A stretch of DNA of 64,000 nt from Aurantiacibacter rhizosphaerae (lineage in GTDB: Bacteria; Pseudomonadota; Alphaproteobacteria; Sphingomonadales; Sphingomonadaceae), in the NCBI RefSeq assembly GCF_009807005.1, contig NZ_WUBR01000001.1:310001-374000 (forward strand), written 5' to 3'. Shown piece after piece: positions 26,064 to 33,919 of this stretch; positions within the stretch are counted from its first letter, which is position 1, and every line of letters begins with the position of its first letter. The position numbers and the translations under genes were made by a program. The notes beneath the pieces are model-generated. The model was not told the origin of the DNA and ran no database searches. It worked only from the letters and a program-made list of their open reading frames with translations.

Positions 26064-27010
26064 GGCACGCTGAAGTTACTGCTGGCTAAAGTCTCGCCGG
26101 GAGCAAAGTCATCATCGATATAGGTCACGGTCAACGTCGTCCCTGGGGTGAGGAGCGAGGTATCGAAATCCTTGTTCAGACCCAGCATGATTTGCCGGGA
26201 ATCGATTTCCGGATACACGCCCACGCCGCGCGCAATGGCCACGGGCTCGTCAACGCCGGGCGCGGTCACGATCAGATCGCCAAAGGCAGATCGCGTGCCG
26301 GAGCGTGAAATGGTGACGGCAATGGCCAGCCCCTCCGGCGTTTCCACGAAACCGCTGTCGAGGCTGACATCCAGAGTGGTTTCACCCACGCGCACGATCA
26401 CCGGGATGGAAATGCCGAACCTTGGCCGGATGGTAACGCCGATGTCGGGGCCGGTGGTTTCTCCGCCGTTTACCGCTTCATTGATGGAGAAGCCTTCGTC
26501 GATATCCTGCGGTACGGAGACGGCAAGGAAGTGCGACCTGTATTCCCCATCGGGCAGATCGGCGGGCGGGCGGGCCATGATGCGCACGGTTTGCGCTTCG
26601 CTGCCCAGCAGGCGCACGCGGCGCGGCGACCAGCGCAGGAAATCGCTGGCAGTGCGCAGCCTGTCTGTCGGAACGTCAGACGGCAGATTGTCGAGCTGGA
26701 AAACCTCCCCTGTGGGAGACATCACCATGTCCATCACGGAAATCTCGTACTCGCCGGGGTCGATCGTCCGGTTGTACAGGCCGATGCTGGCGATCCGCTG
26801 ACGACGATCGATCACCACGCGCTTTGGATAAAGGTTGATATCGCCCATGCCGCCAACGGAGCCTTCGGGCACCTGCGGGGCAACGATATCGGATGATGCC
26901 GGTGCATCCTGCGCGGCGGCAGGAAGGGGGGCAAGCGCGGCCGTCGCGGCAGCGACCAGCGAAAAGATCGGCAGAAACATACGCTTCCGCTTCTGGGCTG
27001 CAGTAATCAT
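26060..27010 (-). CDS. PapD-like periplasmic pilus chaperone
   Basis: The 316-residue product starts MITAAQKRKR at 27010 (GGAG upstream), with a signal peptide ending PAAAQ. A longer reading from 27058 adds an implausible N-terminus. Two Ig-like domains follow. Chaperone hallmarks are INLYPKRVVIDRRQRIASIGLYNRT (first domain strand with a conserved basic residue; quoted start PKRVVIDRRQR) and ASDFLRWSPRRVRLLGSEAQTVRI. The F1-G1-type stretch is LPDGEYRSHFLAVSVP. Such chaperones donate a strand to fold pilin subunits and hand them to the usher. It lies between four DUF4402 genes and the usher, with which it overlaps by 4 bp. Confidence 0.82.
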   Translation of the reverse strand: MITAAQKRKRMFLPIFSLVAAATAALAPLPAAAQDAPASSDIVAPQVPEGSVGGMGDINLYPKRVVIDRRQRIASIGLYNRTIDPGEYEISVMDMVMSPTGEVFQLDNLPSDVPTDRLRTASDFLRWSPRRVRLLGSEAQTVRIMARPPADLPDGEYRSHFLAVSVPQDIDEGFSINEAVNGGETTGPDIGVTIRPRFGISIPVIVRVGETTLDVSLDSGFVETPEGLAIAVTISRSGTRSAFGDLIVTAPGVDEPVAIARGVGVYPEIDSRQIMLGLNKDFDTSLLTPGTTLTVTYIDDDFAPGETLASSNFSVP

Positions 27011-27079
27011 GAATTTGCTCCGACCCCGACCTGGCTCTTGGCCTCTATGTAAAAACACCGAATCTCTGGCAAGTGAAGA

Positions 27080-27610
27080 TCAGTTAAAAAGCACAGTTAC
27101 CGTGAACTCTCCGCGGTAATTGCCGGGCTCCTGATTGGCGTTGACGTTCAACGTTCCACCGATCTGATAGATATAGCGGCCATCCTCATCCAGGATCGCG
27201 CGGCCGCGAATATTGTCGCTCATCTTGTCGACCATCATCGTGCTGGTGCCATTGGTGATCGTGACGCTGCGCGGAAAAAACGGAACGAAAGCCCGGTTGT
27301 CCGTGCCCTGGATCCGGAACCGCGCCGGTCCGCGCCCGCCGGGAGAGGTGAACGCGTTCATCGTGGTGGCGACTTCGCCCGTTGCGGAGACGACACCGTC
27401 TGCGGTGATCGTCATCGTTGCGGCAGCCGTGGGGCTGGCAAAGGCGGCGAAGCGCAAATCGTCCAGCCGGGTAATTGCGCCGGGCTCGATAATCTCTGCC
27501 GAGGTCGTGCCTGACTGGGTTGCCGTGTCCCCCGGCTCCGCAGCAGCGGGCACCGCGATGGCACACATCGCGAGGCTGGCAGCCGTAAGTGCAGGAAAGG
27601 ACAATTTCAT
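27080..27610 (-). CDS. DUF4402 pilin-like protein 4 (subunit next to chaperone)
   Basis: The 176-residue secreted protein has a signal peptide (MKLSFPALTAAS, cleaved near PAAAEP). A single beta-rich DUF4402 domain follows: SAEIIEPGAITRLDDLRFAAF near the start, GRYIYQIGGTLNVNANQEPGNYRGEF and the terminal strand TVTVLFN. The Ile/Val-rich last strand plus the G-x-Y-x-G pattern recalls the donor-strand-type pilin fold. It has fewer charged residues than the paralogue upstream. It precedes the chaperone gene by 69 bp. A minor or base subunit role is an inference from position. Confidence 0.75.
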   Translation of the reverse strand: MKLSFPALTAASLAMCAIAVPAAAEPGDTATQSGTTSAEIIEPGAITRLDDLRFAAFASPTAAATMTITADGVVSATGEVATTMNAFTSPGGRGPARFRIQGTDNRAFVPFFPRSVTITNGTSTMMVDKMSDNIRGRAILDEDGRYIYQIGGTLNVNANQEPGNYRGEFTVTVLFN

Positions 27611-27634
27611 TATCGTGTCAGCCAGACGCAATTA

Positions 27635-27666
27635 GGGCGCGAAGTGCCGACAGGCAGTCCGCGCCC
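27635..27666 (-). terminator. Hairpin directly after the main DUF4402 pilin gene (attenuator or mRNA stabiliser)
   Basis: The stem GGGCGCG/CGCGCCC (27635-27641 with 27660-27666) encloses an inner TGCC-GACA-GGCA hairpin and starts 8 bp after the pilin stop. It is followed on the minus strand by TAATT, not a full T-run. It may partly terminate transcription or protect the upstream mRNA, giving more pilin than chaperone and usher. Confidence 0.45.
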
Positions 27667-27674
27667 CGATGTGC

Positions 27675-28184
27675 TTAGTTATAGGTGACGGTTACGGAGT
27701 AGGAACCGGTGTAGACACCAGCCGGCTCGCCACCGATAACAGTCAGCGTGCCGCCGACGGAGAATGCTGCGTCGCCAGCCGTGTCCAGCGTTTCATTGGC
27801 GCGGGCATCGGTGGTGAAGTCCATGGTGACGGGCGTAGCCGCGCCGTTGGAAACCTGGCCAGCACCGGTGGTGATGGAGAAACGACGACCCGGATCGCCT
27901 GCAACGGTGAACTGGTCGGATGCTTCGACCGAACCCTGCACCAGCGTAACGTCGCCGGTTGCGCTGCCATTGCCGGCGCGCGTCACGACAACCGTACCGC
28001 CGTTGTCGCCGGTGGTGAAGGTGCCGAAGTCCAGCGTGGCGCCGGTGGTGTGCGTCAGCGTGATCGGAGCAACAACTTCAGCAGTGGCGGCACCGAGTTC
28101 GGTATCGCTGTCACCCGGAGCGGCGAGGGCAGGATTTGCGAGCGCTGCAACGGCGACTGCCGAAAGAATGGCAAACTTTTTCAT
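27675..28184 (-). CDS. DUF4402 pilin-like protein 3, probable major subunit
   Basis: This 169-residue secreted protein starts MKKFAILSAVAVAAL (AGGGG upstream) and is cleaved after NPALA. An upstream TTG at 28190 is a less likely start. It is the cleanest DUF4402 domain of the four: Thr/Gly/Val-rich strands such as HTTGATLDFGTFTTGDNGG, GSVEASDQFTVAG and the ending GVYTGSYSVTVTYN. No Cys is visible in the mature part. It has the largest upstream intergenic region in the locus (214 bp) and a hairpin right after the stop. Both suggest separate, stronger expression as the main structural subunit (inference). Confidence 0.8.
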   Translation of the reverse strand: MKKFAILSAVAVAALANPALAAPGDSDTELGAATAEVVAPITLTHTTGATLDFGTFTTGDNGGTVVVTRAGNGSATGDVTLVQGSVEASDQFTVAGDPGRRFSITTGAGQVSNGAATPVTMDFTTDARANETLDTAGDAAFSVGGTLTVIGGEPAGVYTGSYSVTVTYN

Positions 28185-28280
28185 AGTCAATAAACCCCTG
28201 TGTCTCTCAATTATTACCCGTCTTCGAATATTCGGGCGCAGCGAGCAGATTGGTTAGCTATCCTCTCGCCTTGAGATAGG

Positions 28281-28302
28281 TGTTAATCCGTATGAGTTAA
28301 CA
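28281..28302. promoter_or_regulatory. Inverted repeat TGTTAA-N10-TTAACA upstream of the major pilin gene
   Basis: A perfect six-base inverted repeat with 10 bp between arms lies about 100 bp before the pilin start, in the 214-bp intergenic region (28185-28398). It has the spacing of a dimer-binding operator. A weak TTAACT-N16-TATCTC promoter candidate overlaps it on the minus strand. Nothing else is recognisable in this gap apart from a 10-bp palindrome CGAATATTCG at 28225-28234. Confidence 0.25.
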
Positions 28303-28398
28303 AGCTGTTGACCGTAGGCGTAGAAATGCGCTCGCCAGTTCGTGGCGGTTGCAGACCTGCTTATGCTTCGGGATGTGCCGGGGCGTTGCCCGGTATGG

Positions 28399-28944
28399 TC
28401 AGTCGTAGAAGACGGAGATGGCCAGTTCGGCGCGGAACGTATCCGGGCGCGTGGCGGCGGGCACATGCAGCACGCCGCCGATGGCAAATTCATCCCTGCC
28501 CTGGGCATCCAGCGTTCCGCGCCAGCCTTGCGACGCCTGATTCTGGCTGCGCATTTCAAGTTCAGACACCGCCAGCTCCTGCCCCGAATCGCTGCCGCGC
28601 GCCTGTATGGTGCCGGGCAATTGCACGCGGTAGGATCGATCCGCCTCGCCGGTGACGGCAAACAGGGCAGGGTGCGGCTGGCAACCTCCCAAGGATCCGC
28701 ACGCGGGCGTAACCGTGCCGCTATAGTCCGCCTGAGAGGCCGACGAGCTGACGCGCACTTCGCCGCCTGCGCTTTTTCCCACGGTCAGCGTGCCGAACGA
28801 AAGATCCTGCAGGGGCCGCGCGCTCAATGGCTTGATGATCGTCGCGCTGGCGCGCCCCTGCGCCTCTGCCAGATTGGCCTGCGCGGCGGCGGGCACGATC
28901 AACGCCAAGCACGCGATGGCAGCAGACGTGGCGGCCAGCCTCAT
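28399..28944 (-). CDS. DUF4402 pilin-like protein 2, with one Cys pair
   Basis: The 181-residue protein has a signal peptide (MRLAATSAAIACLALIVPAAAQA). A divergent DUF4402 domain follows: ATIIKPLSARPLQDLSFGTLTVG, a short Cys-containing loop TPACGSLGGCQPHP that could form a disulfide, and RDEFAIGGVLHVPAATRPDTFRAELAISVFYD-type ending (quoted end AELAISVFYD). The loop sets it apart from the main pilin-like protein. It is 7 bp downstream of the first DUF4402 gene, so the two are probably translated together. A minor subunit or tip adaptor role is inferred. Confidence 0.72.
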   Translation of the reverse strand: MRLAATSAAIACLALIVPAAAQANLAEAQGRASATIIKPLSARPLQDLSFGTLTVGKSAGGEVRVSSSASQADYSGTVTPACGSLGGCQPHPALFAVTGEADRSYRVQLPGTIQARGSDSGQELAVSELEMRSQNQASQGWRGTLDAQGRDEFAIGGVLHVPAATRPDTFRAELAISVFYD

Positions 28945-28951
28945 TACAGGG

Positions 28952-29545
28952 TCAACGCCCCTGTCTTTCGGCGGAGATCACGGTGACATCCACGGGGATC
29001 GGTATCACGAGGTTTGCCCCGCCAAACTGGCGCGTAACATCCAGCCTGGCACCCACACTGAAACTGACGGAGCAGACGCGCGTGCGGCAATTGCGCAGCT
29101 CCACCCGGATGGGTTGCCCCGGCGCAAGGCTGCCGGTGTTGGCAAGGTCCGTCTCGAAAGCGGACAATTGGCCCTCCACCCCGCCATCGCGAACCCTGGG
29201 GGGCGTGGAGATCACCATCTCCAGCTCTATGTCGAGGACATGCTTGCTTTCATTGCCGCGATCATAGCTGACGGTGAAGCGCGCGGGGCCGGTGGGATTG
29301 CCCTCCAGCGCCACCAGCGAGACATCGGTGACATTGCCGGTGTAGCTAACATTGCGCGAACCGCTGCCGAAAACCATGAAAGTGCCGAAGCGCAGATCGC
29401 TTTGCGCATTCACGATTACTTCCGGCGTCTTGGCAGCAGCGACGGCGGGCAGGAGCACGGCGCCAGACCCGCCGACAATTCCGCCGAGAAAGGCAGCCAC
29501 ACTGGCAATGCTCTGAAATCGCTTCGTCAATTGTTGCCTAGCCAT
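28952..29545 (-). CDS. DUF4402 pilin-like protein 1, first gene of the locus
   Basis: From the ATG at 29545 the product is 197 residues, with an N-terminal hydrophobic export signal (SIASVAAFLGGIVGGSGAVLLPAVAAA). The domain starts PEVIVNAQSDLRFGTFMVFGSGSRNV. It has the same strand order as its paralogues but is larger. A Cys pair (NCRTRVCSVSF) may stabilise a late hairpin. As the first and most divergent subunit it is a candidate tip component (inference). A GTG at 29554 is an alternative start. An extended -10 element lies just upstream. Confidence 0.72.
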   Translation of the reverse strand: MARQQLTKRFQSIASVAAFLGGIVGGSGAVLLPAVAAAKTPEVIVNAQSDLRFGTFMVFGSGSRNVSYTGNVTDVSLVALEGNPTGPARFTVSYDRGNESKHVLDIELEMVISTPPRVRDGGVEGQLSAFETDLANTGSLAPGQPIRVELRNCRTRVCSVSFSVGARLDVTRQFGGANLVIPIPVDVTVISAERQGR

Positions 29546-29565
29546 AAAACGCACTCTTGGGCCTG

Positions 29566-29574
29566 ATCATACCA
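29566..29574 (-). promoter_or_regulatory. Candidate extended -10 promoter of the DUF4402 chaperone-usher locus
   Basis: On the minus strand TGG-TATGAT forms an extended -10 (TGn plus hexamer) about 21 bp before the first DUF4402 start codon. No convincing -35 is present. It separates the locus from ftsK, whose stop lies about 95 bp upstream and is followed by a small hairpin (CGCTGTT-N5-AACAGCG, 29624-29642). Confidence 0.3.
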
Positions 29575-29668
29575 TATGCTGCAAACAAGCTCCATTGCGC
29601 CAAATCCCGCATGCATGGGTTAACGCTGTTTCGGCAACAGCGGGAGCGCCAGGGGTAGCGCATTGCGC

Positions 29669-32023
29669 CTACAGCGGATTTCCATCCCGATCGCGGAAGA
29701 TTTCGCGCCGCCCCACGTGGTTGGCGGGGCCGACCAGCCCTTCGCTCTCCATGCGTTCGATCAGTTTCGCCGCGGTGTTGTAGCCGATGCCCATCTGCCG
29801 TTGCAGCCAGGAACCCGATGCCTTCTGGTTCTCGATCACGAACTGGCAGGCCTGGCGATACTTGCGCTCTTCCGGATTGTCGGACGCGGTCACCTCGTCA
29901 TCGAAGGACAGGCCGCCGTCTTCGGGCTCCTCGGTAACGGAATCGATATAGGCCGGTTCACCCTGCTTTCGCCAGTGATCGGCCACCTTCTCCACCTCCT
30001 CGTCGGAGACGAATGGGCCGTGCACGCGCTTGATCGCGCCGGTGTTGGGTTTGAACAGCATGTCGCCCTTGCCCAGCAACTGCTCCGCGCCCTGTTCACC
30101 CAGGATGGTGCGGCTGTCGATGCGGCTGGTGACGTTGAAGCTGATGCGGGTGGGCAGGTTGGCCTTGATCACGCCGGTAATCACGTCGACCGAGGGGCGC
30201 TGCGTCGCCATGATCAGGTGGATGCCCGCCGCGCGGCTCTTTTGCGAAAGGCGCTGGATCAACACCTCGATTTCCTTGCCGACCACCACCATCAGATCGG
30301 CCAGCTCGTCCACAATCAGCACGATCTGCGGCAGAACCTCGTAATCCAGTTCCGCCTCTTCCACGATGGCTTCGCCGGTTTCGGGGTCGTAACCTGTCTG
30401 CACCGTGCGTTTAAGCGGCGCGCCCTTGGCGGCGGCAGCGGCCACGCGCTCGTTAAAGCCGTGCAGGTTGCGCGCGCCGATCTCGCTCATCATGCGATAG
30501 CGCTTCTCCATCTCCTCCACCGCCCATTTCAGGGAACGTACCGACTTGTGCGGCTCCGTCACCACGGGGGCGAGCAGGTGCGGGATGTCATCGTAGCTTT
30601 TCAGCTCCAGCACCTTGGGATCGATCAGGATCAGGCGGCATTCCACGGGCGTGAACTTGTAGAGCAGGCTGAGCAGGATCGCATTGAGGCCAACGGATTT
30701 GCCCGAACCGGTGGTGCCCGCCACCAGCAGATGCGGCATGGCGGCAAGATCGGCCACGATGGGATCGCCCGAAATGCCCTTGCCCAGGATGATCGGCAGT
30801 CCGCCCTTGGCATCGACAAAGGCCTCGCTCTCGCACAATTCGCGGAAATTGACGGTCTGCCGGTTGGTGTTGGGCAGTTCGATACCCATCACCGTCTTGC
30901 CCGGAATGGGCGCCACGCGGGCGCTGATCGCGCTCATGTTGCGGGCGATGTCTTCGGCCAGGCCCACCACGCGGCTGGCCTTGATGCCGGGGGCAGGCTC
31001 CAGTTCGTACATGGTGACGACGGGGCCGGTTTTTACCGCGGTGATCTCTCCCTTGACGTTGAAATCGTCGAGCACGGTTTCCAGCAGGCGGGCGTTGCGC
31101 TCCAGCGCCAGCTTGTCGAGCGGGGGTGCCTGGTTGGTTTCGCCTTCCTCCAGCAGATCGAGGCTGGGCAGGTCGTAGTCGGCGAACATGTCCTTTTGCT
31201 GCGTCTTGGGCGATGGCTTGGCCCGGCGCGGCGGGGCAGCGGGATCGGCAATTTCCACCGGCCTGCGGTCTGCAAATGGGGCGGGGGTCTCGGCGGCATC
31301 GTCCTCCGCGCCCTCCGCACTTGCAGCGGCGCGGCGTTGCTTGGCGCGCCGGGGCTCTTCCGGTTTGAAGGGATTTGCAGGCGAGGTGAGGCGGGGAAAC
31401 TTGCCCGCCCAATCGGGAAGGGTCAGCAGGCTGGCCCAGTCCACCGCAAAGACACGGCCCGCCAGCAGCGCGCCGCCCACAAGGCAGGCCAGCCCGCCGG
31501 CCAGCATGCCCCAGAACCGGCCACCCTCCGGCAGCAGTCCAGCAACGGCTTCCAGCCCGCCAGCGCCCAGCAGCCCGGCCAGTCCACCAAAACCGGCGGG
31601 CCAGCTGTGTTCGCGCGGATCGGTTACCAAGGAAAAAGCTGTGGCCAGCAGGACGATAGCCACGAGCAATATGCCCACCGCACGCCACCATGCGCCGCCC
31701 CAATGCTCATCCGCATCGGCATCGCGCCACAATTTGCGAGCAAACACATAGGCCAGCGGCAGTAGCAGCACGGAGACCCAGCCAAAGGCCGTCAGCGCCA
31801 GATCCGCGACAAAGGCACCGGGCGCGCCCATCCAGTTGTCGATCGTGCTGCCAGCCGCCGTGGAAAGCGAGGGATCGGTCTGGCTATAGCTGATCAGCGA
31901 CAGGGCGAGGAAAATGGTGAACGCGAACAACAGCACCGCGCCCGCAAGCTGCGCACTGCGCGCCAGCGAGCGACGAAATGCGGCGCGCCAGTCCGCGCTT
32001 GGTTTTGCGGCCCTGCTGGCCAT
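29669..32023 (-). CDS. ftsK: DNA translocase FtsK/SpoIIIE
   Basis: The 784-residue protein (start MASRAAKPSADW, 32023) pumps DNA at the division septum and activates XerCD recombination at dif. Four or more membrane helices occupy roughly residues 25-190 and an Ala/Pro/Lys-rich linker follows. The RecA-like motor carries Walker A GTTGSGKS near residue 434 and Walker B VLIVDELADLM. The C-terminal gamma winged helix is present (QRQMGIGYNTAAKLIERMESEGLVG region; quoted QMGIGYNTAAKLIERME). Length suits the shorter alphaproteobacterial FtsK. It follows the ThiE-like gene in the same direction after 99 bp. Confidence 0.96.
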   Translation of the reverse strand: MASRAAKPSADWRAAFRRSLARSAQLAGAVLLFAFTIFLALSLISYSQTDPSLSTAAGSTIDNWMGAPGAFVADLALTAFGWVSVLLLPLAYVFARKLWRDADADEHWGGAWWRAVGILLVAIVLLATAFSLVTDPREHSWPAGFGGLAGLLGAGGLEAVAGLLPEGGRFWGMLAGGLACLVGGALLAGRVFAVDWASLLTLPDWAGKFPRLTSPANPFKPEEPRRAKQRRAAASAEGAEDDAAETPAPFADRRPVEIADPAAPPRRAKPSPKTQQKDMFADYDLPSLDLLEEGETNQAPPLDKLALERNARLLETVLDDFNVKGEITAVKTGPVVTMYELEPAPGIKASRVVGLAEDIARNMSAISARVAPIPGKTVMGIELPNTNRQTVNFRELCESEAFVDAKGGLPIILGKGISGDPIVADLAAMPHLLVAGTTGSGKSVGLNAILLSLLYKFTPVECRLILIDPKVLELKSYDDIPHLLAPVVTEPHKSVRSLKWAVEEMEKRYRMMSEIGARNLHGFNERVAAAAAKGAPLKRTVQTGYDPETGEAIVEEAELDYEVLPQIVLIVDELADLMVVVGKEIEVLIQRLSQKSRAAGIHLIMATQRPSVDVITGVIKANLPTRISFNVTSRIDSRTILGEQGAEQLLGKGDMLFKPNTGAIKRVHGPFVSDEEVEKVADHWRKQGEPAYIDSVTEEPEDGGLSFDDEVTASDNPEERKYRQACQFVIENQKASGSWLQRQMGIGYNTAAKLIERMESEGLVGPANHVGRREIFRDRDGNPL

Positions 32024-32122
32024 GGTCTGTCCCCTTGCGATACGTCCCGCCTGCCAGAATCCCACAGGGGGACTCGGGGGTCAAATTGTTTGTGTTGCCT
32101 TGGCCCGGCATGGTTTCGGGCG

Positions 32123-32659
32123 CTAGCTCAATCCGTCAATAGCGGCCCAGCGATCCCAGCGCAGCCGCCGCGCGCTCTGCCGCGTCAACCCGCCCAGCGC
32201 AATGACGGGCATCTGCGCAAATTGCGCCAGCGCCCGAAACCTGGCCGGGCCAAGCACTGCGCCGCCGGGGTGGGAACGGGTGGGAAAAACCGGCGACAGC
32301 ATCACCGCGTCTGCCCCGATACGGTTGGCCTGCGCGATCTCCTGCATGTCATGCGCGGTGGCGATGGTCAGCATGTCTGCCCGCGTGGGATAGATCGACC
32401 GGGGTGCGCCATACACGCCGTCGGCACCCCATTCCCGCGCGGTCAGCGTGCTGTCGGACAGGATGACGAGATGCCCGTGCCTGCGGGCTTGCGCTGCCAA
32501 GGCCGTGAAGCGCACCAGACGTTCTTCGGGTGGCAGGTGATAATGGCGATACACAAGGCCCACCGGCTGCTGAAACTCGGCCAGCCTTGCATCCAGCACG
32601 TCATCGTTCCGCTCATCCGAAAGCAGCCAAAGGTGGGGGAGGGACTGGAAACCATTCAT
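32123..32659 (-). CDS. Thiamine-phosphate-synthase-family (ThiE/TenI-like) protein
   Basis: The 178-residue protein has TIM-barrel segments of the TMP-TENI family: LPHLWLLSDERNDDVL at the N-terminus, then LVILSDS, GADGVYGAPRS, ANRIGADAVMLSPVFPTRSHPGG and PVIALGGLT near the end. The VMLSPVFPT..HPGG and ALGG phosphate-binding motifs are retained. It is short for a full ThiE (usually over 200 residues), so it may be a TenI-like or regulatory relative rather than the thiamine phosphate synthase. No other thiamine gene is nearby. It diverges from yggS with only 20 bp between the start codons and lies upstream of ftsK. Confidence 0.8.
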   Translation of the reverse strand: MNGFQSLPHLWLLSDERNDDVLDARLAEFQQPVGLVYRHYHLPPEERLVRFTALAAQARRHGHLVILSDSTLTAREWGADGVYGAPRSIYPTRADMLTIATAHDMQEIAQANRIGADAVMLSPVFPTRSHPGGAVLGPARFRALAQFAQMPVIALGGLTRQSARRLRWDRWAAIDGLS

Positions 32660-32679
32660 GGCCCCGCTATAGCGCGGGC
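32660..32679. promoter_or_regulatory. Candidate symmetric bidirectional promoter between the ThiE-like gene and yggS
   Basis: The 20-bp gap contains the perfect palindrome CGCTATAGCG (32665-32674). On each strand TATAGC is followed by exactly six bases and then ATG. A shared -10 element could therefore start leaderless transcripts in both directions. A partial -35 for yggS (CTGGAA, 32645-32650) is at 17-bp spacing; the other side has no good -35. Confidence 0.35.
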
Positions 32680-33345
32680 ATGAGTGAAAACGCCACAGAC
32701 CGCCTTGCCGAAGTGCAGGCCAAGATCGACAAGACCTGCAAGATCGCCCGTCGCAAGCCGGAGGAAGTGACGCTGGTTGCCGTCAGCAAGACGCATTCCG
32801 CAGACGAGATCACGCCGCTGCTGGAGGCGGGACAGCGCGTCTACGGCGAGAACCGGGTGCAGGAAGCGCAGGAGAAATGGCCGGCCCTGAAAGAGCAGTT
32901 CTCGGACACGGAACTGCACCTTGTGGGCCAGTTGCAATCGAACAAGGCCGAGGACGCGGTGCAATTGTTCGACTGCATCCATTCGCTGGATCGCCCATCG
33001 CTGGTAAAGGCGCTGGGCAAGGCATTCGACAAGGTGGGTCGCCAGCTGCCGTGCTTCATCCAGGTGGATATTGGCGAGGAGGAGCAGAAGGGCGGATGCG
33101 CCATTGCCGATCTTCCCCAATTGCTGGAGCAGGCGCGCGGCGCCGATATCCCGGTGACGGGCCTGATGTGCGTGCCGCCGCTTGGCATAGAGGCTGCGCC
33201 CTATTTCGCCCTGCTGGCCAAGATTGCCGACGATCACGGGCTGGATGGCCGATCCATGGGGATGAGCGGCGATTATCCCACCGCCATCATGCTGGGCGCA
33301 ACGCATATCCGCGTGGGCACAGCGCTGTTTGGCCAAAGGGACTGA
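32680..33345 (+). CDS. yggS: YggS/PLPBP family pyridoxal-phosphate homeostasis protein
   Basis: This 221-residue one-domain PLP protein has the alanine-racemase-like TIM barrel but no racemase second domain. The PLP lysine is Lys37 in LVAVSKTHSADEI. Further signatures are VYGENRVQEAQEKW, LHLVGQLQSNKAEDAV, MCVPPL and the C-terminal SMGMSGDYPTAIMLGATHIRVGTALFG (quoted in parts: SMGMSGDY, GATHIRVGTALFG). The family buffers PLP and balances amino-acid pools in the cytosol. Start MSENATDRL at 32680 has no Shine-Dalgarno and may be leaderless. It is followed after 88 bp by a small secreted protein. Confidence 0.93.
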   Translation: MSENATDRLAEVQAKIDKTCKIARRKPEEVTLVAVSKTHSADEITPLLEAGQRVYGENRVQEAQEKWPALKEQFSDTELHLVGQLQSNKAEDAVQLFDCIHSLDRPSLVKALGKAFDKVGRQLPCFIQVDIGEEEQKGGCAIADLPQLLEQARGADIPVTGLMCVPPLGIEAAPYFALLAKIADDHGLDGRSMGMSGDYPTAIMLGATHIRVGTALFGQRD

Positions 33346-33433
33346 TCGGCAGGCTTTAATCAGCTCGGCAGTTGACCTTGGCGGCAATCACGGTGGAAAA
33401 GGGCGCAACGCCATCCACCGACAGGACTTCTTC

Positions 33434-33916
33434 ATGATCCGCCCAATTTTCGTTCTTGCTTCGGCACTTGCTCCTTTTCTTGCGCTGTCCGCACCAGCAA
33501 TGGCGCAGGACGGTGATCCCTATGCCGCATGCGCCGCCACGCAGGATGACGCGGCGCGGCTTGCGTGTTTTGACCGGACCTACCAGTCGCAGCAGGTCGT
33601 GATTGCAGAGCGCGAGGCGGTGGAAGAACAGACCCGCGAGGAGGTGTTCGGCTTCCGCGAGGAAGATGCCGTGCTGGAACGCGAGGAAGAAGGCGTTGCG
33701 ATGACTGCCGCGGTGGCAGAGGTGTTGCAGGGATCGGGCCGTTCGCAGGTCCTGCTGCTTGATAACGGCCAGCTATGGCGGGAAATCAACGGGTCCACCC
33801 TGCGCAATCGGGTGCGCGATGGCTGGACCGCAACGATCACGCGCCACTGGAGCGGCGCCTATGAAATGCGTTTTGACGGGCGATCGGGCTACTTGCGCGT
33901 GTCACGCATGCGTTGA
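33434..33916 (+). CDS. Secreted hypothetical protein with a two-cysteine N-terminal motif
   Basis: From the ATG at 33434 the product is 160 residues with a signal peptide (MIRPIFVLASALAPF, cleaved near AMAQ at about 24). The mature N-terminus has Cys33 and Cys45 in YAACAATQDDAARLACFDRTY, a pattern seen in several secreted proteobacterial proteins and probably a disulfide hairpin. An acidic helical stretch and a small strand-rich domain follow (RSQVLLLDNGQLWREI, ATITRHWSGAYEMRF, SGYLRVSRMR). I do not recognise a function. It follows yggS and is convergent with glnD, with 3 bp between stop codons. Confidence 0.75.
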   Translation: MIRPIFVLASALAPFLALSAPAMAQDGDPYAACAATQDDAARLACFDRTYQSQQVVIAEREAVEEQTREEVFGFREEDAVLEREEEGVAMTAAVAEVLQGSGRSQVLLLDNGQLWREINGSTLRNRVRDGWTATITRHWSGAYEMRFDGRSGYLRVSRMR

Positions 33917-33919
33917 TCG

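Noticed and set aside
29663-31765. A 700-codon open frame opposite ftsK
   Set aside because: Antisense to clear FtsK motifs; low-quality composition.
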